Source: Caprimulgus europaeus (Eukaryota > Chordata > Aves > Caprimulgiformes > Caprimulgidae). From it: a stretch of 64,000 bases of DNA. Under the pieces are notes generated by a model. That model did no database searches, was not told where the DNA came from, and saw nothing but the letters and a program-made list of their open reading frames with translations. The stretch covers positions 18,119,165 through 18,183,164 of the forward strand of contig OU015538.1 of NCBI GenBank assembly GCA_907165065.1, given 5' to 3'. Within the stretch, counting starts at the first letter, position 1. Every line of letters starts with the position of its first letter. Made by a program: the position numbers and the translations under genes. Positions 37,081-47,800 of the stretch are shown here, piece after piece.

Positions 37081-39213
37081 TAGTCTCTACTACTTTTTCT
37101 ACTTCTGGGACCTCCGTATAGACTGGATAGAGGTCTGGGAAGTAAAAGACAATATATTCAGTTTAAAAATATAAGCATGAGAGTAGATAAAGTATTATGT
37201 TCATTCTGGAAAGTAGGAGTTGGTATCATATAGGAAATCAGCTGTTTGCTCTCCTACGCAGCTGTAAAACAATCTTAGTATTGTCCAATGTTACAAAAAA
37301 GTACTCAAGGGGTTGACAGCATGAACATTTTGTGTTACATATTAAAAATATATGTACAGTAACAATTAGATCTTACCACCAGTATAAACAGTATGACTGT
37401 CAAAGATCCTCTTGGCTTCATCAAACATCCTCCTCCTTTCACCCTGAGTTCCTACACAGAGCCTGATTGCCAGTGGTTCTCTGTACTTGCAACTTCCACT
37501 GAATCCTTCTGTGCTATTGTGTCACTAAAGTGTCCAAGTGGGGTCAGACCATGCCTGTTTTCACTTACAAAATCAAACAATCATTTGATACATCATTTAG
37601 GAATCTTGAGGGACTTTTAAAATAATTGGATATTTCCCCATTTTGCAAAAATATGTAGGAAATGGAAACCCCTTCCTATAGATCTGATTATTAAACCTGA
37701 TGGAATGTATTTCCTTCATATTTTGGCAGAGTTGAACCTTTCTTGATTTCATGCTGTGTCTGTTCCAGGGAGAGTTGATTCTTACAGCAAGACTAATTTC
37801 TTGACTTGTGAAGAGCCAGGAAAGCACGGATGAACGTTATGATCATAATTGACCATCTTCTGGCCAAATGAGGATGTGTTTTGCAGAGAAAACATGTTCT
37901 GAATTGAGTCTTATTAATGCAAGTTTCAGGGTGTGAGGAAAGCATCTGAAACTGTAGGCTTTTCAATCAAAGACAACTTTCATCATATTCAGACATTATC
38001 TGGAGAGCCATATGGATGACTCTCTGGCAATCTGCCCTTTATCAAGCATCTGATCTATCAGTTTCTGTGTCTTCTTTTGAAAGCCTTATAGTAAAGGCCC
38101 ACTGATTTTTCTTTTCAATCCTTAGCGATCAAGAAGGCTTTAAAACAAGAAAAGACATGATTTCATTATTTTGGATTCATAAACTCAGAGTTAGTGAATA
38201 GCTTCTCCCTGACTTTAGCTTTAAAGAATGGTAAAAGACTTTCATCATAATATAGAAATCCTAGCATGTGGGGAGAAAAAAAATATACCTGGTAGGATTT
38301 CATCCTAAATTCGAGTCCTAATTAATCTTACAAATACTGTACAACAGAAATGCAATAATATTTGTTTCCAACATTTTCTCAAGGGTATATAGTAAGTGGA
38401 ATTATTGACATTCTTTTATTGAATATTTTGAGTAAAAATGAAGATACGAGCAGATCAAAACTATTTAAAAGTTTCTGTCAACTTTTTTAAACTACTCCAG
38501 GTGAAAAGATTTTTTTCTGTTGTGAGAATCCAAGTATTCTGATGCTTTTAAGTAAATGTAATTTTAAAAAAGTTAAAAGAATTAAAAGAGGAACAGAAAT
38601 TTTTTCTCTTAAGGCAGGTATTTACTATTCTATTACATAGTAAGTAGAAATTCAGTGATTTTACTTGTATACAGATTGACTGATGTGTGTATTTGTACAG
38701 CTTTTTATGTGCCAGTTAGCAGGCTATAATGTTTATAATCTCTCTTTTGATTTCCATCTTTGTGCTGTATAAAATATTTTATCTAATGAGTTTCAAACAC
38801 AGTGAAAACCATTCCCAATTAGAAGCTGAAATGGGGTGCTTTTCAAAGTTTTAACCAGCTGGAGATCCAGAAATATTCAAGAAAATTAATTTCTAAATTG
38901 TGAATACCTTAGTAAAAAGACTAACAAATAATTCTAGTAGCAGGCTGTCTCATGAAAATGTGAAAATCCCAGTGGAAAAAACTCCAGCCTTCCAGATTGG
39001 AAGCACATTACACAGCATTCACACTTCAGCTATTGATAGAGTGCTTTAGAGAGACAGCCACGCAGTCAGCAGAATAGATAACCTTGAGGAAAAAACCTTG
39101 TATGACATTTCTCTCCCTCCACACCAATCATGTTTGCTGAAGATATGTATCCAGCTACAAATGCCCCCATTTTCTCCGGATTTAATCTCTCTGATATAAA
39201 GTAGCAATAATCT

Positions 39214-39243
39214 GACAGTCCAGGACAGTAGTCTGGGACTGTC
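39214..39243. repeat. Short hairpin, 10-bp stem
   Basis: GACAGTCCAG (39214-39223) pairs with CTGGGACTGTC (39233-39243) with one bulged G and a 9-base loop. It lies about 140 bases from the LTR fragment but is not part of that LTR as I know it. Confidence 0.7.
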
Positions 39244-39384
39244 ATTACATAACCAAAATGGCCTTAATGGAGGAAAAATCGTTAGTGCAGGTCAGCACAT
39301 TTTTTTTCATGTGTTAATTTGTAAAGGAACCCCTGCATACTTAGCAAATTCCTCTTATTAATTTCAATATTCCTTGCTCCCTTA

Positions 39385-39560
39385 GATCTTGCTCTTGCAG
39401 ACTGAGAAAACACAAAGTCCTTCACTCCCAGGGACACAAATGCCAACACTGGTGTGTTCTCAGTGTTTCTCTCATAACAAATCCCAGGCTGAAAGCAAAA
39501 TGCAACACTATTCCAGTACGAAAAAGAAACCCAGCTCTGTCCCACCTGAAAACCAGGACA
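39385..39560 (-). mobile_element. Avian ERV LTR fragment (5' end of LTR)
   Basis: On the minus strand the sequence starts at 39560 with TGTCCTGGTTTTC, then GGGACAGAG, a GGAATAGTGTTGCATTTTG segment and a 'ttatgagagaaacactgagaacac' segment. This follows the start of the same LTR family found at 59964-60484. The first 110 or so bases align well; beyond about 39440 the match is patchy (GTGAAGGACTTTGTG...TCTC) with a deletion. An open frame of 121 codons across it (39282-39647 -) is a by-product. The copy is truncated and non-coding. Confidence 0.68.
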
Positions 39561-42500
39561 AGGGGTCTTGTGCTCCTTGGGGTAAGTAGTCATATCAGTC
39601 AGGAGGAACGGTGGTGGAAGCCCAGGCACGATTTTTGGAACTAGCATGTTTATGACTAGCAGCTCCTAATGCAAGTATAGGAATTCTATTTGAGCACGTG
39701 TTCTTCATTCCTAATTCCTAAATTCTCTTTCAAATGGAGAAAATTTGTTTGTCTCTGCATATTGCTTTGTTCAAGAGTGCAGGCTTTTCCACTAGGACCT
39801 GATTGTGGTTTGCATATGTTCTTACATTTCTTCCATCAAAGGTGAGTGACAGCCTAGAGAAGGAAAGTGGAAATTATCTGTGGTACTCAGCATGGAAGAA
39901 GAATATCTCCAACAAGTAGAATAAGGAGATTTAACTTTTTTTGGCAAAAAGATAATTTTGTCTAAATTTCTTTAAAAGATATTGGGTAAACTTGAGATTT
40001 AAAAAATCATACTTGAGCTTTACAGCTACTACCATTTGACATCAGGAACTATTTTGGTTCATTTGAGGGCTCTATATAGGACAAGGGCTACAGATTTTCC
40101 CTGTATGACCATAGTTAATATTCCTATGGCTCCTAGTATGCCCAGTGCTATGGCATATTTCTTTCCTCTATTGTACAGTGAGTGTTTGAATTTGATCCTG
40201 CATTCCACGTGAACCATATTTCAGTGGAGATGAGAGAAAGCCTGTGACTCAGAATGCTGCTGCGGTGTTAGTTGGCTGTTTGATAAATGACAACGTGCAT
40301 GAGTGTTCTGGGATTTTGTTTCATTTCAGTTTACTCAAGGCCTAATGCAAAACCCATGGAGGCAACGGAAAAGCTTTTGTCTTAGGATTGGGCCCTAAAG
40401 AATTGCCAATATCTATTGAAAAACCATGTTGTACTTTTCAAATGAAAAGATCAGTCACGATTTCTAACTCACTGCAGTAATACCTTGATTAAAATAGGAT
40501 AACTTGGTATTTTCTATTATTAAAAAATGAGATTTTTCCCTTTGAAGTTTCATAAGGAAATACAGACTAAACTTAAATTTTCTGCATATGAGCTAATCAG
40601 GTTTTTTTGTAGTCTTAATGGTCTTAAGCTCTGGATCTTTGCTCCTCCAGTTTCAGTGAATGAATAATACCTGGAGGGATAGAAATTTCATATACTTTTT
40701 CTCCCCCAGGGTTATCTATTCTGCTGACTGCACGGCTGTCTCTCTAAACCATTCTGTCAATTGCTCAAGTGTGAATGCTATGTAATATGTTTTATATCTG
40801 GAAGGTTGAAGCTTTCTTCTCCTACTGGGAGTTTCATATTTTGATTAGACAGCCTTGGTTTCTTTCTTTTTCTGCCTCCTAGGAATTCCTAAAAAATAGT
40901 CTTGTTGTACAAATAGTTTGGCAACTACAACTTCATAGTTACTTATATAGAATTTACTTTCTTCAGTAAAATTTCCTCAATTTGAGTTATCTTCCACAAC
41001 AGTAATGGCAGGATACAAGTTCTTTGTCATTGTAGAACATATTGTAATCAAATATGGATTTTAAAATATTATCTTCTCTAAAGGTTTTTGGTTTTATAAA
41101 GATATTAACTTGTTTATATTATATGTGCACTGTTACACTGTTTAAACCTCCTCTTGATCAGAAGCAATCTAAGACTAAGGAAAATTGTCTGTAATTTAGA
41201 GGTCCTGCATTGCAATTACACAAAAGCAGATCTGGGAAATCTGATTATTCTGATTTATCCATACCAGAATAAAGGGCTCTTGGTGTACATGAGGACACAG
41301 TTATTTAGGTGTAATGAAAAGAAGTAATGAGTATGGGAATAAATGTAACATTGGATTTAGCACTTACCCAACCAGCAGAAACTATGTTAATAACTCTGGT
41401 CACTTATGTCAGAGTAGGTTTCAGCAATGACTTAGTTCTACTTAAATGCTGCATATCTCTGTAACCTCAGACGGTACAAAAACTATCATTTCTGTTTTCT
41501 GGCTGTGTTTGTAGTCGCTTAGAAGAGACCAAACAAGTTCATGCCAAGGAAGTCCTGAAAGGTTATTAAGAGATGATGTGGAGCTGAGCAGGTTGCTGAG
41601 CTGAAAATGGTTGGAGGCTGAGAGTGCATGAAAGGAAAGAAATCTTTTGTAGTGAGTGAATGGATGGCTTACATCTTTGAGCAGGAGATTATATTAATAT
41701 ACACAGTTGTAATTAATTCCATTAAGATTATTTTCTACCCAGTTTGAATACACATTTACTTTTTTCTAGCTGGTCTTACACCCGCTCGTGTGGCAATTAG
41801 TTCCACAGATAAACTGATGTAAGACGGGATGAAAAAAAAATTGTTTGATATTTAAATCAGTTCTATTTACTGTCTTCTTGGCCTTGCAATCAGAGAAGAG
41901 AAACAGAAGTACCTGAATTGCCTTTTAGATATCTTTTTTTTCTTTTTCTTTTTTTAATGACACTGTGATGTGTTCCATACCATATGTATTCTCCTGTGTA
42001 TAGCATCCTTTCTGCTTCCCATGGGTTTGGGTGGCTTATTTGGTATTGTTTGTACTTTTAAAATGCTGTGTAATATACAGAGAGTTAAATGTGAGGCATA
42101 AAAAAAGATGCTTTCCATGAAACAACAGCCAAATATCTCCTTTGACTGAAGTGATTGAGAGCAGATAGACATAATTCCTGAAACACAAATAAGCTTTTTA
42201 GTTTGCTTTTCTGAAGAAAACAAATGTTACTTTTAGCAAAGAGAACTTTTACTTTCATATTTAGTTGTTTTTAAGGTTTATACTATACTTGTAAAGAATG
42301 AAAATTTGAACATTGAAGAGATTAAATCCACTCATTTCTAACTTCTGACACATTAAAGGACTGAATGTAAATTGATTGGATTAAGCAAATATAATGTTGC
42401 ATTCTTTTCAAATATCTGTTATGTAAATATCATTTAAAAGCAGGTTTTTTTCCCTATACAGTTTTGTAAAAGATATATTTGGTTTAAATATTTTTTGTAT

Positions 42501-42705
42501 TCAAAATGACACACGTGTTATAAAGAATATTTTGTGGGGAACAAAATCTGACTGCTTAGATGGGGTCAATATGTATTCTGACATAAAGTGAGCAGTGTAT
42601 TGGGTCCTAAGTGTGATTTGAGTTTTCAGTCAAGGAGAGGTATTCATCCCAGAAATATTAATCCCAAACATACCTTATTCACTCAAGATTATCTGACCTC
42701 ATCAT

Positions 42706-42731
42706 TTCTTGAAACTAGTTCTTGAAACTAC
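42706..42731. repeat. 13-bp tandem pair
   Basis: TTCTTGAAACTAG is followed by TTCTTGAAACTAC, a local two-copy duplication differing in the last base. Confidence 0.85.
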
Positions 42732-43256
42732 TCCTTTGCCTCTTCCAAATGTCAACAAATCCAGCAAAGGTCTTATCTGAGCTCCAGCTGCCACAATCAT
42801 GCAGCTCTCTAGTCACAGTTTACGCTGCGAGCTTTTGCTGGTATGCCTACACAAAGGAAATACATATTTTGAATGGCATCAAAAGGCTCTCAAGAGTGTA
42901 CAGGGATTTGAGAGCAGAATGTTTGGCCATGAAATAAGTGAGATGGAGATGCTTAGCTGTAGCTTTTTTTGAAAGCTAGCAGGTTACATTCATTTATTTC
43001 TTTTAGGAGAGATGGAGAACTTAGTAGTTGATGCAAACCTGTACTTTTCAGTGGTATATGAGGGGAACACTGGCATTCAACGAGAACACATTAGTATGGA
43101 GATGCTTATTTTTCTGAGGCCCAGAGAACATAGGATTTTTAATGAGTGTTAGGTGGTTAGGAGTAGAAAGCCAAGGAACTGCATCAGAAAGCCCCCAAAT
43201 AAAGAAAATTATGTTGTTGTTTATGCAGTGTCTGACAGAGTGGTGATGCATTTTGT

Positions 43257-43280
43257 GTTTGTTTGTTTGTTTGTTTGTTT
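43257..43280. repeat. (GTTT)6 microsatellite
   Basis: Six uninterrupted GTTT units, likely length-polymorphic. Confidence 0.95.
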
Positions 43281-43771
43281 TCCCAGGACCATACTGTTTT
43301 ACCATGCTGTTGAGGACTTCTCTAATAGTAAACCATCTGCAAAGTTGCTTCCAGATCAAACCCTTGTCAAGCCCGGGTAGTGCAGTAGGAAAATTATCAT
43401 GTTGCTCTAGGGTTCTCAGAAGTCTCAATCCCTCAGCTTCTTTAGGGTAAAGCTCTTTAATGAAATCACAATATTTGGATGGCACAGTCCCCAGGAAATG
43501 TAAACATGCTGCCTAAACAGCTGTTAAATAATTGTCTATGTTTATTCAGGCTCTCAATCAGGGAGAGGTAGATTTTAACATGTTTTTGTGGTGGGATCTT
43601 GGTAGAGAACAAAGTTAATCCTTCCTGCTATGGATGTATTTTGGAGCTGCAGTGCTCTTTTCTGATGTCACTGATTTACCGTGTGCCAAGACAGCGATTT
43701 CTATCCCTTTGCACCCTACTTTGTTCACAACTTTGTACTAATCTTGGATTTAGATTGTTATTAGGTATATT

Positions 43772-43793
43772 CTCCATGAAACTCCATGAAACT
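43772..43793. repeat. 10-bp tandem pair
   Basis: CTCCATGAAA occurs twice in a row, followed by CT, giving 2.2 copies. Confidence 0.85.
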
Positions 43794-44530
43794 GTGTGCT
43801 TTTAACAGACGGTGCAATCAAACCTGAAGTCTCAGCACAGTGATCTCTAAACAAGGCATGTTTAAACCAGTTTGTGTCCAAAATTGCATGCAAGAGTTTG
43901 CACTTGTTCACATGCCATGACACAGCGTGTACTATGGATATTTGCTGTAATACATCTGTACAGTTCTGTGCTGCTAGATGCCTAAGGTTAGGCTTGATGC
44001 TCCATACAGAGCATAATTTCTTTTCAGACAGAAAGATGTTCCAAGTGATAGAGCATGAAGTTAGGAACAATGTGCGAATCCACTAAAAGAAAAACAATTT
44101 TTAGGTATGTGTTGTATGTTTCTATCTTTATAAAAAGAAAATAAGGAAGGAAAAACCTAAACCATTCCCTGGATTTTGTGGAGAATTCTTTTATAAGCAG
44201 AAGATCTAGTTTCCACATTTAATATCCAGTATCTGATCACTGCTTATGGCAAGGTTTTGTATTGGTTTAAAAATTAAAGGTTTAGTTTATCTTTATGCTG
44301 TGATGCACTTGTGAAGTTTTCATTAACAGTTAAATTAATACAGTAAGATAAGACATGTTTTCATGTCTTAAAAGTCAAGATCCAAAAGGGTAAATATAAT
44401 ATGAAAATGTTTACCAGATATATGATCTAAATATATGCAGTGTGATTGCTCTTTTCTAAATATTAGCTGTCTAACTTAGTACTTTGCACTGTGGCATTGT
44501 GACAGCATGAGGCCTGATGTGATATAAATG

Positions 44531-44612
44531 ATGCCAATCTATGCACTGTTGGCATGAGCATCTGTCTCCTTGGCAGACTCCAAAGGCAGCTCCTGGCAGC
44601 TTTGGAGTTGCC
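44531..44612. repeat. Two adjacent hairpins with NFI-like arms
   Basis: ATGCCAA (44531-44537) pairs perfectly with TTGGCAT (44549-44555) around an 11-base loop. Sixteen bases on, GGCA-G-ACTCCAAAG (44572-44585) pairs with CTTTGGAGT-TGCC (44600-44612). That gives 13 base pairs with a single bulged G and a 14-base loop. TTGGCA and TGCCAA are NFI half-sites. The second stem is long for chance and might be an RNA hairpin, but it is shorter than a typical miRNA precursor stem. Confidence 0.75.
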
Positions 44613-47600
44613 TCTAGGTCTATCATATGGTTAAGCTTCTGACTTTTCCTCTTTAGCTAAAGTCCACTCCATCTGGAACCTATTTAATTCTTTCACCTTT
44701 GATTCTGGAGCAACACGTATGGTAACACTGTACATTCTGAACTAAGGACTCTGGAATTATTTAGATGCTTATGGATCTTACATTTCTGCTGAGATCTGAA
44801 ACAAACTCTGGATGTTACACACTAGAACTGAAATCTGAAAAAAGGATGAAACCAAAAGCACTGTTTTATATATAACTAACAAGGAAATTACAGAACAATC
44901 TCCCTTTTTGTTTTATTTGGGTTTTTATTGGGTTTTTTTACAGTCAGTTCAGTACTACTGTAGTGGTGTTTTACCTCTCAGTGCTGGCCAGGCTGCCAGA
45001 CAAAATCTGAAATGCATAGTCACCATCAAGAGGTGAGAGGAGGGTAAAAACAGGCATAGTAGGTCTGATAGAGTTCTGAAGTGACCTAGAAGGTTGTTAC
45101 AGTTAAAGACATACTGAAGCCCCAAGATTTATGCAATTTATACAACAGTTTGATTCAACTATGGGTATTCAGCCTTAAAAATTGTAGTGTAGATCACGGT
45201 TATATTGTACTACACCCCATAAAATCACATTATTCTCCACCTTAGTTCTTGGACCAGTTTCTTTGGTATAAAGGCCAAGTATGAATAGTTACCAGTCACA
45301 CTGTAGGGGCATCTGGCCTTCTTGGAGAGAGATAAACCAAGGAAAGTTTTCCAAAGAGATTAAGACACTGTCAAACTAAAATGGTCATTCATTTTTAAAG
45401 TCCTTTTCTTTCTTTCATGCTCCTTTATTGCCATTTAAACAATCTTGTTACCTCACAGTCTCCTGGTAACGTCAGTGTCTAGCACATGGAAAGGGGAAGG
45501 CTCATCCAAAGTGGAGTGTTTCATGCTCATAGTGAAATACGGCACCTTTGGTCAGAGGTACAAATCCAACAACAACAAACTCATATGCACTGGAAAAAAC
45601 AAAAACAGAAAATGGAGGATGAGAAGAAACAGAGTTTCTCAGTAGTAAAAGTAGACAGCTTGTTCACTCATCCTCTGGATCCCAGCACACTTCTTAGGGT
45701 CTCTGTGACATCTGGCTCACTTGCTTTGGTTTCTCTTCGCTCTTTCTCTCACACCAGGAGAGGGCTGTACATGCTGCTCCATCCTGCCATGACAATTACA
45801 GCAAGGGGATAATGACACTGACTCCATTCCAGTGCTGTCTAGGCTTATAGCCGATTAGACAGATGGGCAAAACATGGGAAAGACTTGACTCTAACTTTGA
45901 GGACTGTGCTCTGAAAAGCCAGAAACTTATTTTTCCTTCTTGCTTAGGTATAGCATAGCCTTTCACACATTTTTTTATGGTAGTGAGATCTTAACCAAAA
46001 TCCCAGTTACTGGCTCTTTTTCTGGCTTGTCTAATATGCCCCATTCCCTCTGTCTGTAAAGATGACTTATGTAGACAAAGGAAAAGTGCTTTTGGGAGCC
46101 ACTGTGTTGATAAGCCTTACCTAAAGTTCTTCATGGTTTCCTCCTAGGTACAAACAGTGCATCTGAAACTTGAACATTAATTTTCTCAGTGCAACTTGAA
46201 CCTCATTTGATTCTGTTAGCCTCTGAGGATCATTCAAATCAGTCCAAGCAATCCATGAACTCTGACATCAATTTGTCTGCCAAAGTCACCAGTTTAATAA
46301 ATAATGGTATTAGCCAGGTAAAGGTTATGTCCCTTTAATATTCATATAATACTTCAGTATGCATTTTTCTGTCTTGTTTGAGCAGTCACCTGGAAAGACA
46401 GCAAGCTTGAAATGCTTCTTTTGAAGAGAGCAGTGCTAGATGCCAGGTTGTCATGCAATATGTTGTTTCCCCGCCTCTGCTGCATATCTAGGAGGTGAGC
46501 TTCTGCGATGGAGATGACTGAAGAAAGACACTAATTTCGGGTTTGACATTTGACAGAAAAAAATAGAAGCAAAATGAGAAATGTTGTTACAGGTATAAAA
46601 ATAAACAAGAAATCAAAAAGATCGGAAACAGAGAGAAGCAAGTGACTCACTGTGAAAGAAAAGAAACTATTAAGGATAGCTTACTTTTGAGTCTTCTCTT
46701 TATTTACTTTGGGGCTTTCAAACCCCTGCTGATTCCTCCTCTAAATCAGTGCTGATGATCTTGATACTTAGTAGTGAAAACCTTTTTCTTACTCTGCACT
46801 GAGTTTAACATCTTATTTACTTGTAAATGTAGCTGCCAGATTATATAACTGCCAGATCGTGCAATTCCTACACAAATTCCCAACAGAAGCAGGATTAACT
46901 GAGGAGGTAAATACTGTACAAGTCAATGTCTTTGCAGACCACAAGTGGCAGAAGTACAACAAAAAACTCAGTCCATAGTCTGTAGTCTCCGTATTGCTGT
47001 CTTGGTGCTGCATTGTAAGAAAAGGTTAGAAAATCAGAATATCTGGAAAGCTATCATATAAATTAACTGCCACTTGTTGATAATTGTAAATTCAGAAGAC
47101 ATGCCCTTTTTCCTTATTTTGTTTGGTTTTAATCTATAATGTGAGATTTGTGGGGCAAGGACTAGATAGATTTTGGATTCTTGTGGAATTTTAAAATACA
47201 AATATTACATTATAGTAATAATTAGATTTTAAATTGGCCAACTTTGTATTTTAAAGGGTGTGCATACATTTATATGATAGCTTTCCAGAGTATGAATAAG
47301 TTTATTCTGTCATCTTGCCTATGCTAGCCTTTTTGATAAAAAAGAAAGTCTCTCATTTTATGCCGGTTGAGAATGAGAGAGTAAAATATATTTTCTTGGC
47401 AAATAAAATCTTGACGCTTAACACAGGTTTTCCTTTGGCAGACTTGCTAATGATCTATTTTGAACACATTTAGAAAAAGTAGCTTCCCAGTAGGAGACAT
47501 TTATAGTAGAAAACAGAGAGTTCCAATTTTGTGAAGTGTTTGATGAGGGAGAACAGCATATATGAGGAAAGGAGTAATATCTGAGAGTTGCCTCTTTCTC

Positions 47601-47649
47601 TTAAATGCTTAGATAAACAGCAAAGATCCTACTAAGCCAATGTTTCTTT

Positions 47650-47800
47650 TCAGGTGTAGATAATGCACAGTTTTGCTTTCATGTTTCAAAGAGGTTATGC
47701 AGCTTGTACAGGACCATGCAGGCAGTCGATGCTAGAGTTAGAAACAGAATTCCTGATTTTCTATCCCATAATATGCTCAAGTCACCATAGATGTACAACA
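47650..47800 (-). mobile_element. MIR-like SINE relic
   Basis: Reading + as the reverse complement of MIR: 'caggtgtagataatgcacag' (ACAGATGAGGAAACTGAGGCACAG), 'aaagaggttatgcagcttgtacaggaccatgcagg' (AGAGGTTAAGTAACTTGCCCAAGGTCACACAG), 'agagttagaaacagaattcctgattt' (AGAGCTGGGATTCGAACCCAGG). The terminal 'tatgctcaagtcacca' corresponds to the CTCTTAACCACTA region. Order and spacing are preserved over about 130 bases, which makes this the best MIR candidate in the window. Confidence 0.62.

Larger units (their letters stand above)
28953..39384. other. Non-coding AT-rich sequence
   Basis: Ten kilobases without a recognisable gene. It contains (A5-6G)n simple sequence at 31299-31330, A-rich DNA at 32876-32916, a T run at 32374-32384, an enhancer-like block at 31530-32000, and a palindromic double E-box at 33112-33123. 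A weak MIR-like patch (+) lies near 36965-37080. Open frames such as 29143-29538 (-, 131 codons) have no known domain. Confidence 0.5.
39561..47645. other. Non-coding AT-rich sequence
   Basis: No gene recognised. It holds a 13-bp tandem pair (42706-42731), a (GTTT)6 microsatellite (43257-43280), a 10-bp tandem pair (43772-43793) and two adjacent hairpins (44531-44612). The longest open frame of the window lies here (43048-43485 -, 145 codons). It runs through the microsatellite and matches no known protein. Confidence 0.5.

Noticed and set aside
39282..39647. 121-codon minus-strand frame
   Set aside because: Its central part is LTR sequence, so it is a by-product of the LTR fragment.
41511..41640. 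Slightly GC-richer stretch considered as an old CR1 or LTR fragment
   Set aside because: No segment aligned in order with the element parts I know.
43257..43280. Short direct repeats as a possible CRISPR array
   Set aside because: It is a (GTTT)n microsatellite. The genome is vertebrate and no repeat-spacer structure exists anywhere in the window.
43048..43485. 145-codon open frame on the minus strand, the longest in the window
   Set aside because: It runs through the (GTTT)6 microsatellite, has no domain or family signature, and a frame of this length is near what chance allows in 64 kb. No splice or promoter context was seen. A protein search of its first 70 residues would settle it.
45486..45812. 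108-codon frame on +
   Set aside because: Low-complexity Gln/Lys-rich start and no domain; overlapping frames on the same strand are equally open.
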